Positions 33,532-41,947 of a stretch of DNA of 64,000 bases are shown one piece after another (within the stretch, counting starts at the first letter, position 1; every line of letters starts with the position of its first letter). Made by a program: the position numbers and the translations under genes. Below the pieces are notes generated by a model. That model saw only the letters and a program-made list of their open reading frames with translations. It made no database searches and was not told where the DNA came from. This DNA is from Palsa-504 sp963744005 (GTDB taxonomy: Bacteria > Actinomycetota > Actinomycetes > Streptosporangiales > Streptosporangiaceae): NCBI GenBank assembly GCA_963744005.1, contig CAVURU010000001.1, forward strand, positions 62,001-126,000. The letters are read 5' to 3'.

Positions 33532-35654
33532 CCCCGCCCGGGGCCGGCCGCCTCCACCTGGGCTGGCAGTACGCCACGCCGCATCCGGACCCGGGACCGC
33601 CGCCGCGCCCGCCCGACCCGCCCGGACCGGAACGGCTCGATCCGGCCTGGGTCGCCGCGCAGCGGCGTGAGGAGCGCCTGATCAGCAGGCCGCTGCGGAG
33701 AGGGCTGCTGGCCGCCGTGGCCGGCGCCGCGGCGGCCTGCGGCGCGGCCGGGGCAGGCTGGCTGCCGGGCCCGGCCGCCGCCCTCGGGGTGACCGGGTGC
33801 GGACTGGCCGCGGCGGCCAGTGGCTACGGCTGGTGGCGAGGCGAGCGGGCGCTGCGGTCGCGGGTGTCCGCCGAGCGGAGCAGGATCGGCCTGCTCCGGG
33901 CCGGCCAGCGCCGCGAGCTGTCCGCCGGGCAGGCCGGGCACGTCCGCCGGGTGCAGGCCTGGCAGGCGGCCCGGGCCGCCCACGATGGGCAGAAGCGGTG
34001 GTACGGCGTCAGCCTGCCGGACGGCATCAGCCGCGTCGACATCGCCGGCGGCACGCTGCCGGGCTGGTCGGCCATGCTCGCCACGGCCGCCGGGTACCGG
34101 CTGGCCGCCGGAGGCGAGGTCACCGTGCTCGACCTGACCGAGGGCTCGGCCGGACTCGAGCTGATCGCCGCGGCCCGGCCCGCCGGCGTCGAGCCGCTCG
34201 TCTGGGTGCTGCCCGCGGACCTGCCCGCGCTCGACCTCACGGCCCATCTGGCGCCCGCGGAGCTGGCCGACGTGCTGTCCCTGGTGGCCAGCGCGGCCGA
34301 GGAGCAGGGCCCGGGACGTGACCTGTCCCTGGACAATGCCATCCTCGAGCGGGTCATCGAGGTGCTCGGCGGCTCCGCCACGGTGGCGGGAGTGGCCGCC
34401 GCACTGCGGGTTCTGGCCCAGGCCGGCGACCCGCGCGACGACGTGGCCGCCGGGCTCATCAGCGTGGCGCAGGCGGACCGGCTCGCCGCCATGTTCGGCC
34501 GCGGCGCGGCCGAACGCGTCGTCGTGGAGCGAGCCTGGGTGCTGGAGGCGCAGCTGCGGAAGCTGGCCGGCGCGGGCACCGCGCCCGCGCCGCCCTGGTC
34601 CGGTCCGCTGCGGGTGCTGGCCGTCAGCCCGCGGGCCGGATCGGTCGGGGCCCAGGTGCTGTCGGCCTTCCTGGCCTTGTCGCTGACGCACGCCCTGCGC
34701 GGGGCGCGGCCGGCCCGGCCGTGGCAGCACACCGTATTCGCGCTCGGCGCGGACCGGCTCCGCGGCGACATCCTCGACCGGCTCAGCGACGCGTGCGAGA
34801 GTACGGGTACCGGGCTGGTGCTCGCCTATCGTTCGATCCGCCCGCACGTCAAGCCACGGCTCGGGCGCGGGAACGCCGCCGTGGCGTTCATGAGGCTTGG
34901 CAATGCCGAGGACGCCAAGGCGGCCAGCGAACAGCTGGGTACCGAGCAGCGGTTCGTGTTGTCCCAGCTCACCGCCACTATCGGCCTGTCGGTTACCGAC
35001 ACGACCGCGGGGAGCTACACCAGCACGGCCGGCTCGGTGAGCTCGCAGGCGGGGTCGTGGTCGGTCAGCGACAGCCGCAGCCGCGCCGCGGGGCTCAGCC
35101 GCGCCGGGTCCGGCCTGCTGCCGTGGCCGGCCGGTTCTTCCCGCAGTTCCCAGGCCAGCGACTCGCGCAGCATCGCGGCCAGCGAATCCGTCAGCACCGG
35201 CCTCAACACGAGCACGGCCTGGGGCGTGACCACCTCCAGGGCGGTCGGCGGCAGCGATTCGTTCGCCGCCGGCCTGCAGCGCTCCCGGGAATTCCTGGTC
35301 GAGCCGCACGAACTGCAGCAGCTGCCCGCCAGCGCGATGATCGTCAGCTACGCCGGGCCGGGCGGCCGCCAGGTGGTCCTGGCCGACGCCAACCCGGGCC
35401 TCGCGGGCCTGCCCGCCGCCACCCCGCTGACGCTGGAGGAGTCCAGGATGCAGGCGGCCGTGCCGGGCCCTCGTCCGGTGCCCGGTCCCGAGCGGGCCGG
35501 CCCCGAGCGGGCCGCTCCCGCGCCGCCCGGGCCGCCGGCCGGGACGGGTCACCTGCCCGCTGACCTGGGCGCGTTTCCGCCGCGCCCGGACTGGCGCCCG
35601 GCCGGTCCTGACCCGGCCCGGGGCGGGACCCGGGCAGCTTGTCGACAACGGTAG
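33528..35654 (+). CDS. Degenerate TraG/VirD4-like protein with Ser-rich C-terminal region (cluster gene 2)
   Basis: A 708-residue protein coupled to gene 1 (ATGA). A Pro-rich N-terminus leads to a hydrophobic hairpin (about 65-100), a coiled stretch, then a Rossmann-like region. There GGTLPGWSAMLATAAGYRLAAGGEVTVLDLTEG occupies the P-loop position without Lys. Later blocks (VFALGADRLRGDILDRLSDACESTGTGLVLAYRSI; AVAFMRLGNAEDAKAASEQLGTEQRFVLSQL; EFLVEPHELQQLPASAMIVSYAG) match the ends of coupling-protein motors. Between them lies a Ser/Thr/Ala-rich stretch (about 495-580). It may have lost catalysis but kept an oligomer-forming fold; that is inference. Confidence 0.7.
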   Translation: MTPPGAGRLHLGWQYATPHPDPGPPPRPPDPPGPERLDPAWVAAQRREERLISRPLRRGLLAAVAGAAAACGAAGAGWLPGPAAALGVTGCGLAAAASGYGWWRGERALRSRVSAERSRIGLLRAGQRRELSAGQAGHVRRVQAWQAARAAHDGQKRWYGVSLPDGISRVDIAGGTLPGWSAMLATAAGYRLAAGGEVTVLDLTEGSAGLELIAAARPAGVEPLVWVLPADLPALDLTAHLAPAELADVLSLVASAAEEQGPGRDLSLDNAILERVIEVLGGSATVAGVAAALRVLAQAGDPRDDVAAGLISVAQADRLAAMFGRGAAERVVVERAWVLEAQLRKLAGAGTAPAPPWSGPLRVLAVSPRAGSVGAQVLSAFLALSLTHALRGARPARPWQHTVFALGADRLRGDILDRLSDACESTGTGLVLAYRSIRPHVKPRLGRGNAAVAFMRLGNAEDAKAASEQLGTEQRFVLSQLTATIGLSVTDTTAGSYTSTAGSVSSQAGSWSVSDSRSRAAGLSRAGSGLLPWPAGSSRSSQASDSRSIAASESVSTGLNTSTAWGVTTSRAVGGSDSFAAGLQRSREFLVEPHELQQLPASAMIVSYAGPGGRQVVLADANPGLAGLPAATPLTLEESRMQAAVPGPRPVPGPERAGPERAAPAPPGPPAGTGHLPADLGAFPPRPDWRPAGPDPARGGTRAACRQR

Positions 35655-35687
35655 CGGTTACTCATTGAAACCTGATATTCACTCAGA

Positions 35688-37364
35688 GTGACATTGGGGG
35701 AGAGCAAGGGGCTCAGCGCGGTGCTCGGCGAGCTCACCGCGGCCGGGCGGCCGTGGCTGGCGATCGACATGGCGGGCCGCGCGGATCACGCTCGCACCGG
35801 TCCGGACGGCTCCGGCGTCATCGTGTGCCGCCTGGCCGACCCGCGGCTGCCGCCGGTCATGGTCAACCCGCTGGAACCAGAGCCCGGGTTCGGCATCCAG
35901 GCCCACGCCCGGCGGCTGGCCGAGCTGCTCGAGACGGTCTTCGGCCCGCCCCGCCCGGTGGCCGAGGTGATCAGGGCCGGGCTGCTGCGTGCCTACCTGG
36001 ACTGCGGCTGGGACACGGTGACCGGCTCGGCCCCGCCCGGCGCGGGCCCGCCGCCTGCGGTGCCGGCCTTCGCCCAGCTCCGCTGGGCCGTCCTGGCCAC
36101 GGCCGGCGACCTCGGATGCGACCCGGCCGTCCGGGCCGCGGTCCGCACCTTCACCCGGGCCCGGCTGGAGCCGATCTGGGCCGGTCCGGCCGGGCGGTTC
36201 CTCGAAGGCGGCCATCCCGCTGACCTCGGGACGCTGCTGCGGGGGAACGTCGTGCTGGCCGGTGACGGCCTGGCCGGCGATGAGGCGGCCTCCTTCCTGG
36301 CCGGGATCGTGCTGGCCCGGGTGGCCGAACGGCTGCGCGTGCGAGGGCCGGGCCGCCAGCGGGCCACGGTGGTCCTGGCGCCGGTTCCGCGCCGCCCGGC
36401 CGCGGCCAGCTGGTTTGCCGCCGTGTCGCGGGAGATAGCGGCACTCGGCGCGCAGGTCATCACGGCCGAGGCCGGCGAGCCGCCCCGGCCGCCCCGGCCG
36501 GCCGCTGCGGTCGCCGGATCGACCGGCCCGTCACCGGCGCAGGTCCTGCGCGGGCGCAGGTCAGCGGCCTGCAGTGCCCGCTGCCGGACCGGGCGGCCGT
36601 GCACCGGCTACGAACTGCACGCGGCCAGCCTGCTGGCCCGCGACGACGAACGCGCGTGGCTGCGGCTGTGGGCCGCCGCGCTGGTGCTGGCCTTCCTGGC
36701 CGGCCAGCCGCTGCCGCGCGTGCCGGCCGGCCTGCTTCCGGGCTGGCGGGCGCTCAGCCCGCGCACTCGCGACTGCGTGCTGGCCACCGTGCTGGACGCG
36801 ACGGTGAGTGCCCGCGCCGCGGCGATCCGGCGGTACTACCACCCGGGGCGGCTGATGGCCGTCGCCGCCCAGGTCGCCGGGAGCATGCTGGACGGGACCG
36901 GGGCCGTCCCGTTCCGGGCCGGGCCGGTCTGGGTGATCCCGCCGTTGCGCTGGCTGCATGAGGCAGAACGGCTGAGCCCGCTCGGCCGCGCGGGCCTGGG
37001 CCCGGACGACATCGCGCCGCCGCTGAACTTCGGCCTGGCCGGGCTGCCCGACTGGCCCGGAATCCGGGTCCGGGACCGGCTCAGCGGGCTACGCCGCCAC
37101 CCGCTGTCCATGGCGTCAGCCCGTAACCGGCAGCTGGCTCATATCGTGCTGCTCGGCGACAACGGCCGGGACGGCCTTGACGCCGACCTGGCCGTGGCGG
37201 TCCCCGGAGTCCCTCCCGCAGCGCGGCTGCGGGCCGCGGCCAGACACCTCGGCGCGGGTGCCGCCGAGCCGGAATCCGGCTGGCTCGAGGTCGTCTTGTC
37301 CTGGCCCGGGCGGATTCCCGAGCGCTCGCCGGACATGGACCTCACGGCGACCGCAACCGGATAG
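35688..37364 (+). CDS. Truncated VirB4/TraC-like domain protein (cluster gene 3)
   Basis: A 558-residue protein from GTG 35688, 33 bases after gene 2. It begins inside what should be an ATPase domain. Its third to tenth residues, LGESKGLS, sit where a Walker A GxxxxGK[ST] would be, followed by helix and strand PWLAIDMAGRADH. Next come NPLEPEPGFGIQAHARRLAELLETVFGPPRP and RAGLLRAYLDCGWDTVTG, close to the VirB4/TraC lid pattern. The C-terminal half (about 300-558) has Cys-containing and Pro-rich stretches I do not recognise. The AT-rich 30 bases before the start (ATTGAAACCTGATATTCAC) may be a promoter. MurT follows after 12 bases. Confidence 0.65.
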   Translation: MTLGESKGLSAVLGELTAAGRPWLAIDMAGRADHARTGPDGSGVIVCRLADPRLPPVMVNPLEPEPGFGIQAHARRLAELLETVFGPPRPVAEVIRAGLLRAYLDCGWDTVTGSAPPGAGPPPAVPAFAQLRWAVLATAGDLGCDPAVRAAVRTFTRARLEPIWAGPAGRFLEGGHPADLGTLLRGNVVLAGDGLAGDEAASFLAGIVLARVAERLRVRGPGRQRATVVLAPVPRRPAAASWFAAVSREIAALGAQVITAEAGEPPRPPRPAAAVAGSTGPSPAQVLRGRRSAACSARCRTGRPCTGYELHAASLLARDDERAWLRLWAAALVLAFLAGQPLPRVPAGLLPGWRALSPRTRDCVLATVLDATVSARAAAIRRYYHPGRLMAVAAQVAGSMLDGTGAVPFRAGPVWVIPPLRWLHEAERLSPLGRAGLGPDDIAPPLNFGLAGLPDWPGIRVRDRLSGLRRHPLSMASARNRQLAHIVLLGDNGRDGLDADLAVAVPGVPPAARLRAAARHLGAGAAEPESGWLEVVLSWPGRIPERSPDMDLTATATG

Positions 37365-37376
37365 CATCAGGCCGAT

Positions 37377-38639
37377 ATGAGCGCAAGCAGCCCGCCGTCC
37401 CGGCGGCCCGGTCTTCCCCTCCGTGCCCGGCTGGCCACCACGGTGGGCGGCGCGGCCGGACGCGCCTCCCGGCTGGCCGGCCGCGGTGACGGCTCGGTGA
37501 TCGGCGGGGTCATCGGCTTGCGCCTGAAGCCCGATCTGCTCTCGCTGCTGGCCCGCGAGCGCCAGGTCGTCCTGGTCACCGGCACCAACGGCAAGACCAC
37601 CACCACCCGGCTGATCACCGCCGCGCTCGGCTCGCTCGGCCAGCAGGTCGCGTCCAACGCCTTCGGCGCCAACATGGAGGCGGGCCTGGTCTCCGCGCTG
37701 TCCCGGGCGCCCGACGCGAGCATGGCCGTCCTGGAGGTCGACGAGAAGTACCTGCCCGCCATGCTCGAGGCGACGCACGCGCGGGTGGTCACGCTGCTCA
37801 ACCTGAGCCGCGACCAGATGGACCGGGCGGCGGAGATCTGGCTGCTGGCCCGGCGCTGGCGGGCGGCGCTGGCCGCCGCCGACTGCCGGGTCATCGCCAA
37901 CGCGGATGACCCGCTCGTCGCCTGGGCCGCGGGGGACTCCCGGCAGGTCACCTGGGTGGCGGCCGGACAGCGCTGGCACGACGACTCCTGGTGCTGCCCG
38001 AACTGCGGCTCCCACCTCCGGCGCGACGGGGACGACTGGCACTGCGGCGAATGCCCGAACCGCCGGCCGCCGGTCAGCTGGGTCCTGGCCGACGACCAGG
38101 TCATCGACCCGGCCGGCCGGTCCCGGCCGCTGGACCTGGTCCTGCCCGGCCGCGCCAACCGGTCCAACGCCGTGGTCGCGCTCGCCGTCGCAGACGTCTT
38201 CGGTGTCGGCGTGCCGCAAGCCCTGCAGGCCGCGGGGCAGGTGCGGTCCGTGGCCGGACGGTACACCCGGGTCCAGCGGCACGGCTGCGACGTGCGGCTG
38301 CTGCTGGCCAAGAACCCGGCCGGATGGCTGGAGGCGCTCGACATCCTCGCCCCGGCTCCGGAGCCGGTCCTGCTGGCCGTTAACGCGCAGGTGCCCGACG
38401 GCCGGGACACCTCCTGGCTGTGGGACGTCGACTACCGACGGCTGCGAGGGCGGCCGGTGTTCGTCGCCGGCCAGCGGCGGACCGATCTGGCCGTCCGGCT
38501 GGAAGCGGACGAGGTCGAGTTCCGGCTGGTCAGCGGGATCGACGAAGCCGTCGCCGAGGCAGCCAGCCCGGCGCTGGAAGTGATCGCCAACTACACGGCG
38601 TTCCAGCAGATCCGCGCGCTGCTCGGGCGCGCCGACTGA
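37377..38639 (+). CDS. murT: Lipid II isoglutaminyl synthase, MurT subunit
   Basis: A 420-residue Mur-ligase-like subunit that, with GatD, amidates D-Glu of lipid II to D-isoglutamine. Motifs: ATP loop VTGTNGKTTTTRLI (about 66-79), a Cys4 zinc ribbon insertion CCPNCG...CGEC (about 205-225) typical of MurT, and a C-terminal DUF1727 domain (VFVAGQRRTDLAVRLE). Start ATG 37377 follows TAGCAT (37362-37367), a possible leaderless promoter sharing the previous stop codon. It is followed by gatD. Confidence 0.93.
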   Translation: MSASSPPSRRPGLPLRARLATTVGGAAGRASRLAGRGDGSVIGGVIGLRLKPDLLSLLARERQVVLVTGTNGKTTTTRLITAALGSLGQQVASNAFGANMEAGLVSALSRAPDASMAVLEVDEKYLPAMLEATHARVVTLLNLSRDQMDRAAEIWLLARRWRAALAAADCRVIANADDPLVAWAAGDSRQVTWVAAGQRWHDDSWCCPNCGSHLRRDGDDWHCGECPNRRPPVSWVLADDQVIDPAGRSRPLDLVLPGRANRSNAVVALAVADVFGVGVPQALQAAGQVRSVAGRYTRVQRHGCDVRLLLAKNPAGWLEALDILAPAPEPVLLAVNAQVPDGRDTSWLWDVDYRRLRGRPVFVAGQRRTDLAVRLEADEVEFRLVSGIDEAVAEAASPALEVIANYTAFQQIRALLGRAD

Positions 38640-38660
38640 GCCGCGGATCAAGGAGGAGCG

Positions 38661-39425
38661 ATGGAGCACGGCACCGGCCTCGGTCACGGGTCATCCAGGC
38701 CATCGGCCATCCGCCTGGTCTGGATCTACCCGGACCTGCTCAGCACGTACGGCGACCGGGGAAACGTGCTCGTGCTGGCCCGCCGGGCCATGCTCCGCGG
38801 CATCCCGGTCGAGATCGCCGAGGTCAACTCCGATGAGCGGCTTCCCCTCGACGGCGACATCTACCTGCTGGGCGGCGGCGAGGACCTGCCGCAGATCCTG
38901 GCCGCTCGCCGGCTCCGGGCCAGCGGCGGGCTGTCCGCGGCGGTCAGCCGGGGAGCCGTCGTCCTCGCCGTCTGCGCCGGTTACCAGATCGCGGGGACCG
39001 AGTTCGGCGGCGTGGAGGGCGAGCCGGTCCCCGGGCTCGGGCTGCTCGACATCAGCAGCGGCCGCGGCGAGCAACGCGGAGTCGGCGAGATCATCGCCGA
39101 CGTCGATCCGGCCCTCGGCGTGCCCCGGCTGACCGGTTTCGAGAACCATCAGGGCGTCACCCGCCGCGGCCCGGAGGCCACGCCGCTCGCCACGGTGGTC
39201 ACCGGTACCGGCAACGGCGACGGCACCGAGGGCGCCTACACCGGCCGGGTGGTCGGCACCTACCTGCACGGTCCCGCGCTGGTGCGCAACCCGGGCCTGG
39301 CTGACCTGTTGCTCAGCTGGGTGGCCGGCCCGCTGCCGGCCATCGGCCCGGCGCAGGAGGAACTGGTGGCCACGTTGCGCGGCGAGCGGCTCGCCGCGGC
39401 CGGGACGGGCGCGGCGGCGAGCTGA
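38661..39425 (+). CDS. gatD: Lipid II isoglutaminyl synthase, glutamine amidotransferase GatD
   Basis: A 254-residue class-I-type glutaminase. The nucleophile Cys is in VVLAVCAGYQIAG (about 98-110) and the catalytic His is in VGTYLHGPALVRNPGLADLLL. Strong AAGGAGGAG precedes ATG 38661. It forms a complex with MurT and supplies ammonia for peptidoglycan precursor amidation, needed for efficient cross-linking in actinobacteria. Confidence 0.93.
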   Translation: MEHGTGLGHGSSRPSAIRLVWIYPDLLSTYGDRGNVLVLARRAMLRGIPVEIAEVNSDERLPLDGDIYLLGGGEDLPQILAARRLRASGGLSAAVSRGAVVLAVCAGYQIAGTEFGGVEGEPVPGLGLLDISSGRGEQRGVGEIIADVDPALGVPRLTGFENHQGVTRRGPEATPLATVVTGTGNGDGTEGAYTGRVVGTYLHGPALVRNPGLADLLLSWVAGPLPAIGPAQEELVATLRGERLAAAGTGAAAS

Positions 39426-39448
39426 GGACGGCCCGGCGCGCGGGCTGT

Positions 39449-39814
39449 CTAGTAGACCAGCGCCTGCGCGCCGTCGGACATGATCTCGGCCAGGAACGTC
39501 GCGGCGCCGGAGATCCGGATGCCGGGGATCACGTCCTCCGGGGCGATGTCCCGGCGGGCGGCGCACTGCGAGCACACCGTCACCGTGCCCGCCGCCATGA
39601 TCCCGGCCAGCAGGTCGCCCAGCGGCGCGGCGTGCGGAAGGGAGAAGTCCCCGGCCCGGCCGGGCAGCCCGAACCACGCGGACTCGCCGGTCAGCCACAG
39701 GGACACCGGTATCCCGCTGGCCGCCGCGGCCGCGGCCACGGTGAAGGCCTGGTTGCACCGTTCCGGCTCGTCCTTGCCGGCCGTGACCTTGATGACGAGA
39801 GAACGCTCGGCCAT
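39449..39814 (-). CDS. DsrE-family protein
   Basis: A 121-residue single-domain DsrE/DsrF-like fold (MAERSLVIKVTAGKDEPERCNQAFTVAAAAAASG at the start; VTVCSQCAARRDI with a CxxC and an SGAATFLAEI end). DsrE proteins carry or move sulfur, and some act in tRNA thiolation. It faces gatD. In Streptomyces the same protein sits near nitrobindin and YgfZ, as here. Confidence 0.85.
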   Translation of the reverse strand: MAERSLVIKVTAGKDEPERCNQAFTVAAAAAASGIPVSLWLTGESAWFGLPGRAGDFSLPHAAPLGDLLAGIMAAGTVTVCSQCAARRDIAPEDVIPGIRISGAATFLAEIMSDGAQALVY

Positions 39815-39898
39815 GGCGCAACTCTAGCCCGGCCGGCCCCGGCGGCCCGCGGCGCGGCGCCGGGCCGCCCTGCTGAGGCCGCCCTAGACTTGCCGCTT

Positions 39899-40018
39899 AT
39901 GCATGGAATGTTGAGCGCCGCGATCCTGATCGGCGTGCTCGGCGTCATCGCGGCCGCCTGCGCCTACGTGGCCGGGCGGGTGTACCTGGCCGGAGGACGC
40001 CATGGCGATCCATCCTGA
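39899..40018 (+). CDS. Small single-span membrane protein
   Basis: A 39-residue protein (ATG 39899; 39908 also possible) that is mostly one transmembrane helix (LSAAILIGVLGVIAAACAYVAGRVYLAGG). A TAGACT -10 element (39885-39890) ends eight bases before the ATG, pointing to leaderless expression. It overlaps the nitrobindin start by 17 bases, so they are coupled. Confidence 0.6.
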   Translation: MHGMLSAAILIGVLGVIAAACAYVAGRVYLAGGRHGDPS

Positions 40019-40496
40019 TCTCGCGCCGATGTCGTTCCTGCTCGGCCGGTGGGAGGGCGCCGGGATCGGCGGGTACCCGACCATCGAGTCCTTCAGGTTC
40101 GGTCAGGAAGTGGAGTTCAGCCATAACGGTAAGCCATTCCTGAGTTACCTCAGCCGCACCTGGCGTCTCGACGAGGACGGGCAGATCGGCGTCCCGCTGG
40201 CCACCGAGTCCGGCTACTGGCGACCCCGGCCCGACGGCCAGGTCGAGGTGATGCTCGCGCACCCCACCGGCATCGTCGAGATCTACCTGGGTGAGGTCAC
40301 CGGGACCCGCATCGAGATGGCGACCGACCTGGTGGCCCGGACCGAGACGGCCAAGGAGGTGACGGCCGGGCGCAGGCTCTACGGGCTGGCCGGCGGAGAC
40401 CTCGCCTATGCCTACGACATGGCCGCCATGGGCCAGTCGCTCCAGCCGCACCTGTCAGCTCAGCTCAAGAGGGTCAGCGGTCCGCCCGAGGAGTAG
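40002..40496 (+). CDS. Nitrobindin (FABP-like haem-binding beta barrel)
   Basis: A 164-residue ten-stranded barrel protein of the DUF1794/nitrobindin family. The N-terminal MSFLLGRWEGAGIGGYPTIESFRFGQEVEFSHNGKPFLSY is diagnostic. A His-containing region near the C-terminus may ligate haem. Nitrobindins bind ferric haem and act on NO or peroxynitrite. The reading frame is intact and of usual length. Confidence 0.9.
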   Translation: MAIHPDLAPMSFLLGRWEGAGIGGYPTIESFRFGQEVEFSHNGKPFLSYLSRTWRLDEDGQIGVPLATESGYWRPRPDGQVEVMLAHPTGIVEIYLGEVTGTRIEMATDLVARTETAKEVTAGRRLYGLAGGDLAYAYDMAAMGQSLQPHLSAQLKRVSGPPEE

Positions 40497-40664
40497 CGAT
40501 CCTGCGCAGGACGTACGGGCAGGAAAAATCCCCGGGCGACTCCTGCTTTGCGCCATTGGGTGCTACGCAGGGGCCGACTGGACAAGGTCGGCCAGCCCGG
40601 GGATCCGATGTCTGCCAGGTTTTGCCGACCGCCGCCCGTAGGACGTCATGCCGGCGGGAAGCGG

Positions 40665-40703
40665 CTAGCTGACAGCCACCTCGCAAGTCCGATGTCTATG
40701 CAT
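40665..40703 (-). CDS. Possible 12-residue leader/orphan mini-ORF with near-perfect SD
   Basis: ATG 40703 to stop TAG 40665 encodes MHRHRTCEVAVS. A near-perfect Shine-Dalgarno, AAAGGAGGTGG, lies about 11 bases upstream (plus strand 40713-40725). It does not lead into a downstream minus-strand gene, since nitrobindin is on the other strand. It may be a remnant leader whose target gene was lost, or a small peptide in its own right. Confidence 0.45.
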   Translation of the reverse strand: MHRHRTCEVAVS

Positions 40704-40803
40704 GCTTTCGGACCACCTCCTTTCCTGCGTACCTCGACGTTAGCTGTGAAGCGGCCCGGCGGGCAAGGGCATTTTGCGGTGCGGACGATCACACTGGCCT
40801 GGC

Positions 40804-40809
40804 TACTAT
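40804..40809 (+). promoter_or_regulatory. -10 element (TACTAT) of a leaderless ygfZ transcript
   Basis: TACTAT matches TAnnnT and ends six bases before ATG 40816. No ribosome binding site is needed or seen. Confidence 0.55.
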
Positions 40810-40815
40810 GGGGCC

Positions 40816-41922
40816 ATGGACGCGGAGACGACCGACTTCGGCCGCGATCGGGACGACCGGGGCGGCCTCATGAGCAGTACCCACAGCCCGCTGCTGGCCC
40901 GCCCTAGGGCCGTCGAGGCGGCCTGGCCGGACGAGGGCGTAGCCGCCCACTACGGCGATCCGGTGCGGGAGCAGCGGGCCCTCGACGGCGCGGCCGGCCT
41001 GGTGGACCGGTCCAACCGCGGGGTGGTCACCATCACCGGCCCGGACCGGCTGAGCTGGCTGCACAGCCTGACCACCCAGCACCTCGAGCAGCTGGCCCCG
41101 GGGCACAGCACCCAGGCCCTGATCCTGAGCCCGACCGGGCATATCGAGCACCATCTCACCCTGGCCGATGACGGGACCTCGGTCTGGGTTCACGTGGAAC
41201 CGGGTACGGCCGGCGGGCTGGTGACCTTCCTGGAATCGATGCGGTTCATGCTGCGCGTCGAGGTCACCGACGTCAGCGCCGATTTCGCCGTCCTGACCGC
41301 GGCGGGCCCGGCGGCGGCGGACATCACCGCCGAGCTCACCGGGGTCCGGGCCAGGACCGGCTCCGGGCCGTTCGGGTCAACCGACCTGATCGTGACGCGA
41401 GCCGAGCTCACCGACGTGGCGGCCGAGCTGACGAGCCGCGGCGCGGCCCTGGCCGGCATGTGGGCCTTCGAGGCGCTGCGGATCGCCGCCCGGGTGCCGC
41501 GCTTCGGGCTGGACACCGATCACCGGACCCTCCCGCACGAGGTGGGCTGGATCGAGACCGCCGTGCACCTGAACAAGGGCTGCTACCGCGGGCAGGAAAC
41601 GGTGGCCCGCGTGCACAATCTCGGGCACCCGCCGCGGCGCCTGATCTTCCTGGACCTGGACGGCAGCGTGGACCGGCTGCCCGCGCACGACGCGCCGGTC
41701 GAGACCGCCGCGCCCGGAGAGGGCAGCGCGGTCGTCGGCTTCACCGGATCGGCCGCGCGCCACTATGAGCTGGGCCCGATCGGCCTGGCCCTGGTCAAGC
41801 GCACCGTGCCGGTCGACGTGCCGCTGCTGGCCGGCGGCGTCGCCGCGACCCAGGAGGTCATCGTCCCGCCCGACGCCGGCGCGAACGTCCAGGTCACGCT
41901 GCGCCGGCGGCAGATCATCTGA
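40816..41922 (+). CDS. ygfZ: YgfZ/GcvT-like folate-binding protein
   Basis: A 368-residue tetrahydrofolate-dependent Fe-S maintenance factor related to GcvT. The family motif LNKGCYRGQETVARVHNLGHPPRRL contains the conserved Cys (about 256). The folate-binding N-terminal half is WLHSLTTQHLEQL... A second ATG at 40870 would remove 18 residues. YgfZ proteins help repair or assemble particular iron-sulfur enzymes, such as MiaB and succinate dehydrogenase. Confidence 0.9.
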   Translation: MDAETTDFGRDRDDRGGLMSSTHSPLLARPRAVEAAWPDEGVAAHYGDPVREQRALDGAAGLVDRSNRGVVTITGPDRLSWLHSLTTQHLEQLAPGHSTQALILSPTGHIEHHLTLADDGTSVWVHVEPGTAGGLVTFLESMRFMLRVEVTDVSADFAVLTAAGPAAADITAELTGVRARTGSGPFGSTDLIVTRAELTDVAAELTSRGAALAGMWAFEALRIAARVPRFGLDTDHRTLPHEVGWIETAVHLNKGCYRGQETVARVHNLGHPPRRLIFLDLDGSVDRLPAHDAPVETAAPGEGSAVVGFTGSAARHYELGPIGLALVKRTVPVDVPLLAGGVAATQEVIVPPDAGANVQVTLRRRQII

Positions 41923-41947
41923 CGGCCGGGGAGGAAAGGGGTCCGCC

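Larger units (their letters stand above)
40497..40815. other. Intergenic region between nitrobindin and ygfZ
   Basis: About 320 bases. It holds a 12-codon minus-strand frame with an excellent ribosome binding site (listed separately), a -10 element for ygfZ, and an imperfect GC hairpin near 40585-40605. No tRNA or known riboswitch pattern is recognised. Confidence 0.5.

Noticed and set aside
30925..37364. Integrative conjugative element or prophage
   Set aside because: No integrase, relaxase, replication, capsid or attachment repeats; composition is the same as the flanks and the region continues straight into murT.
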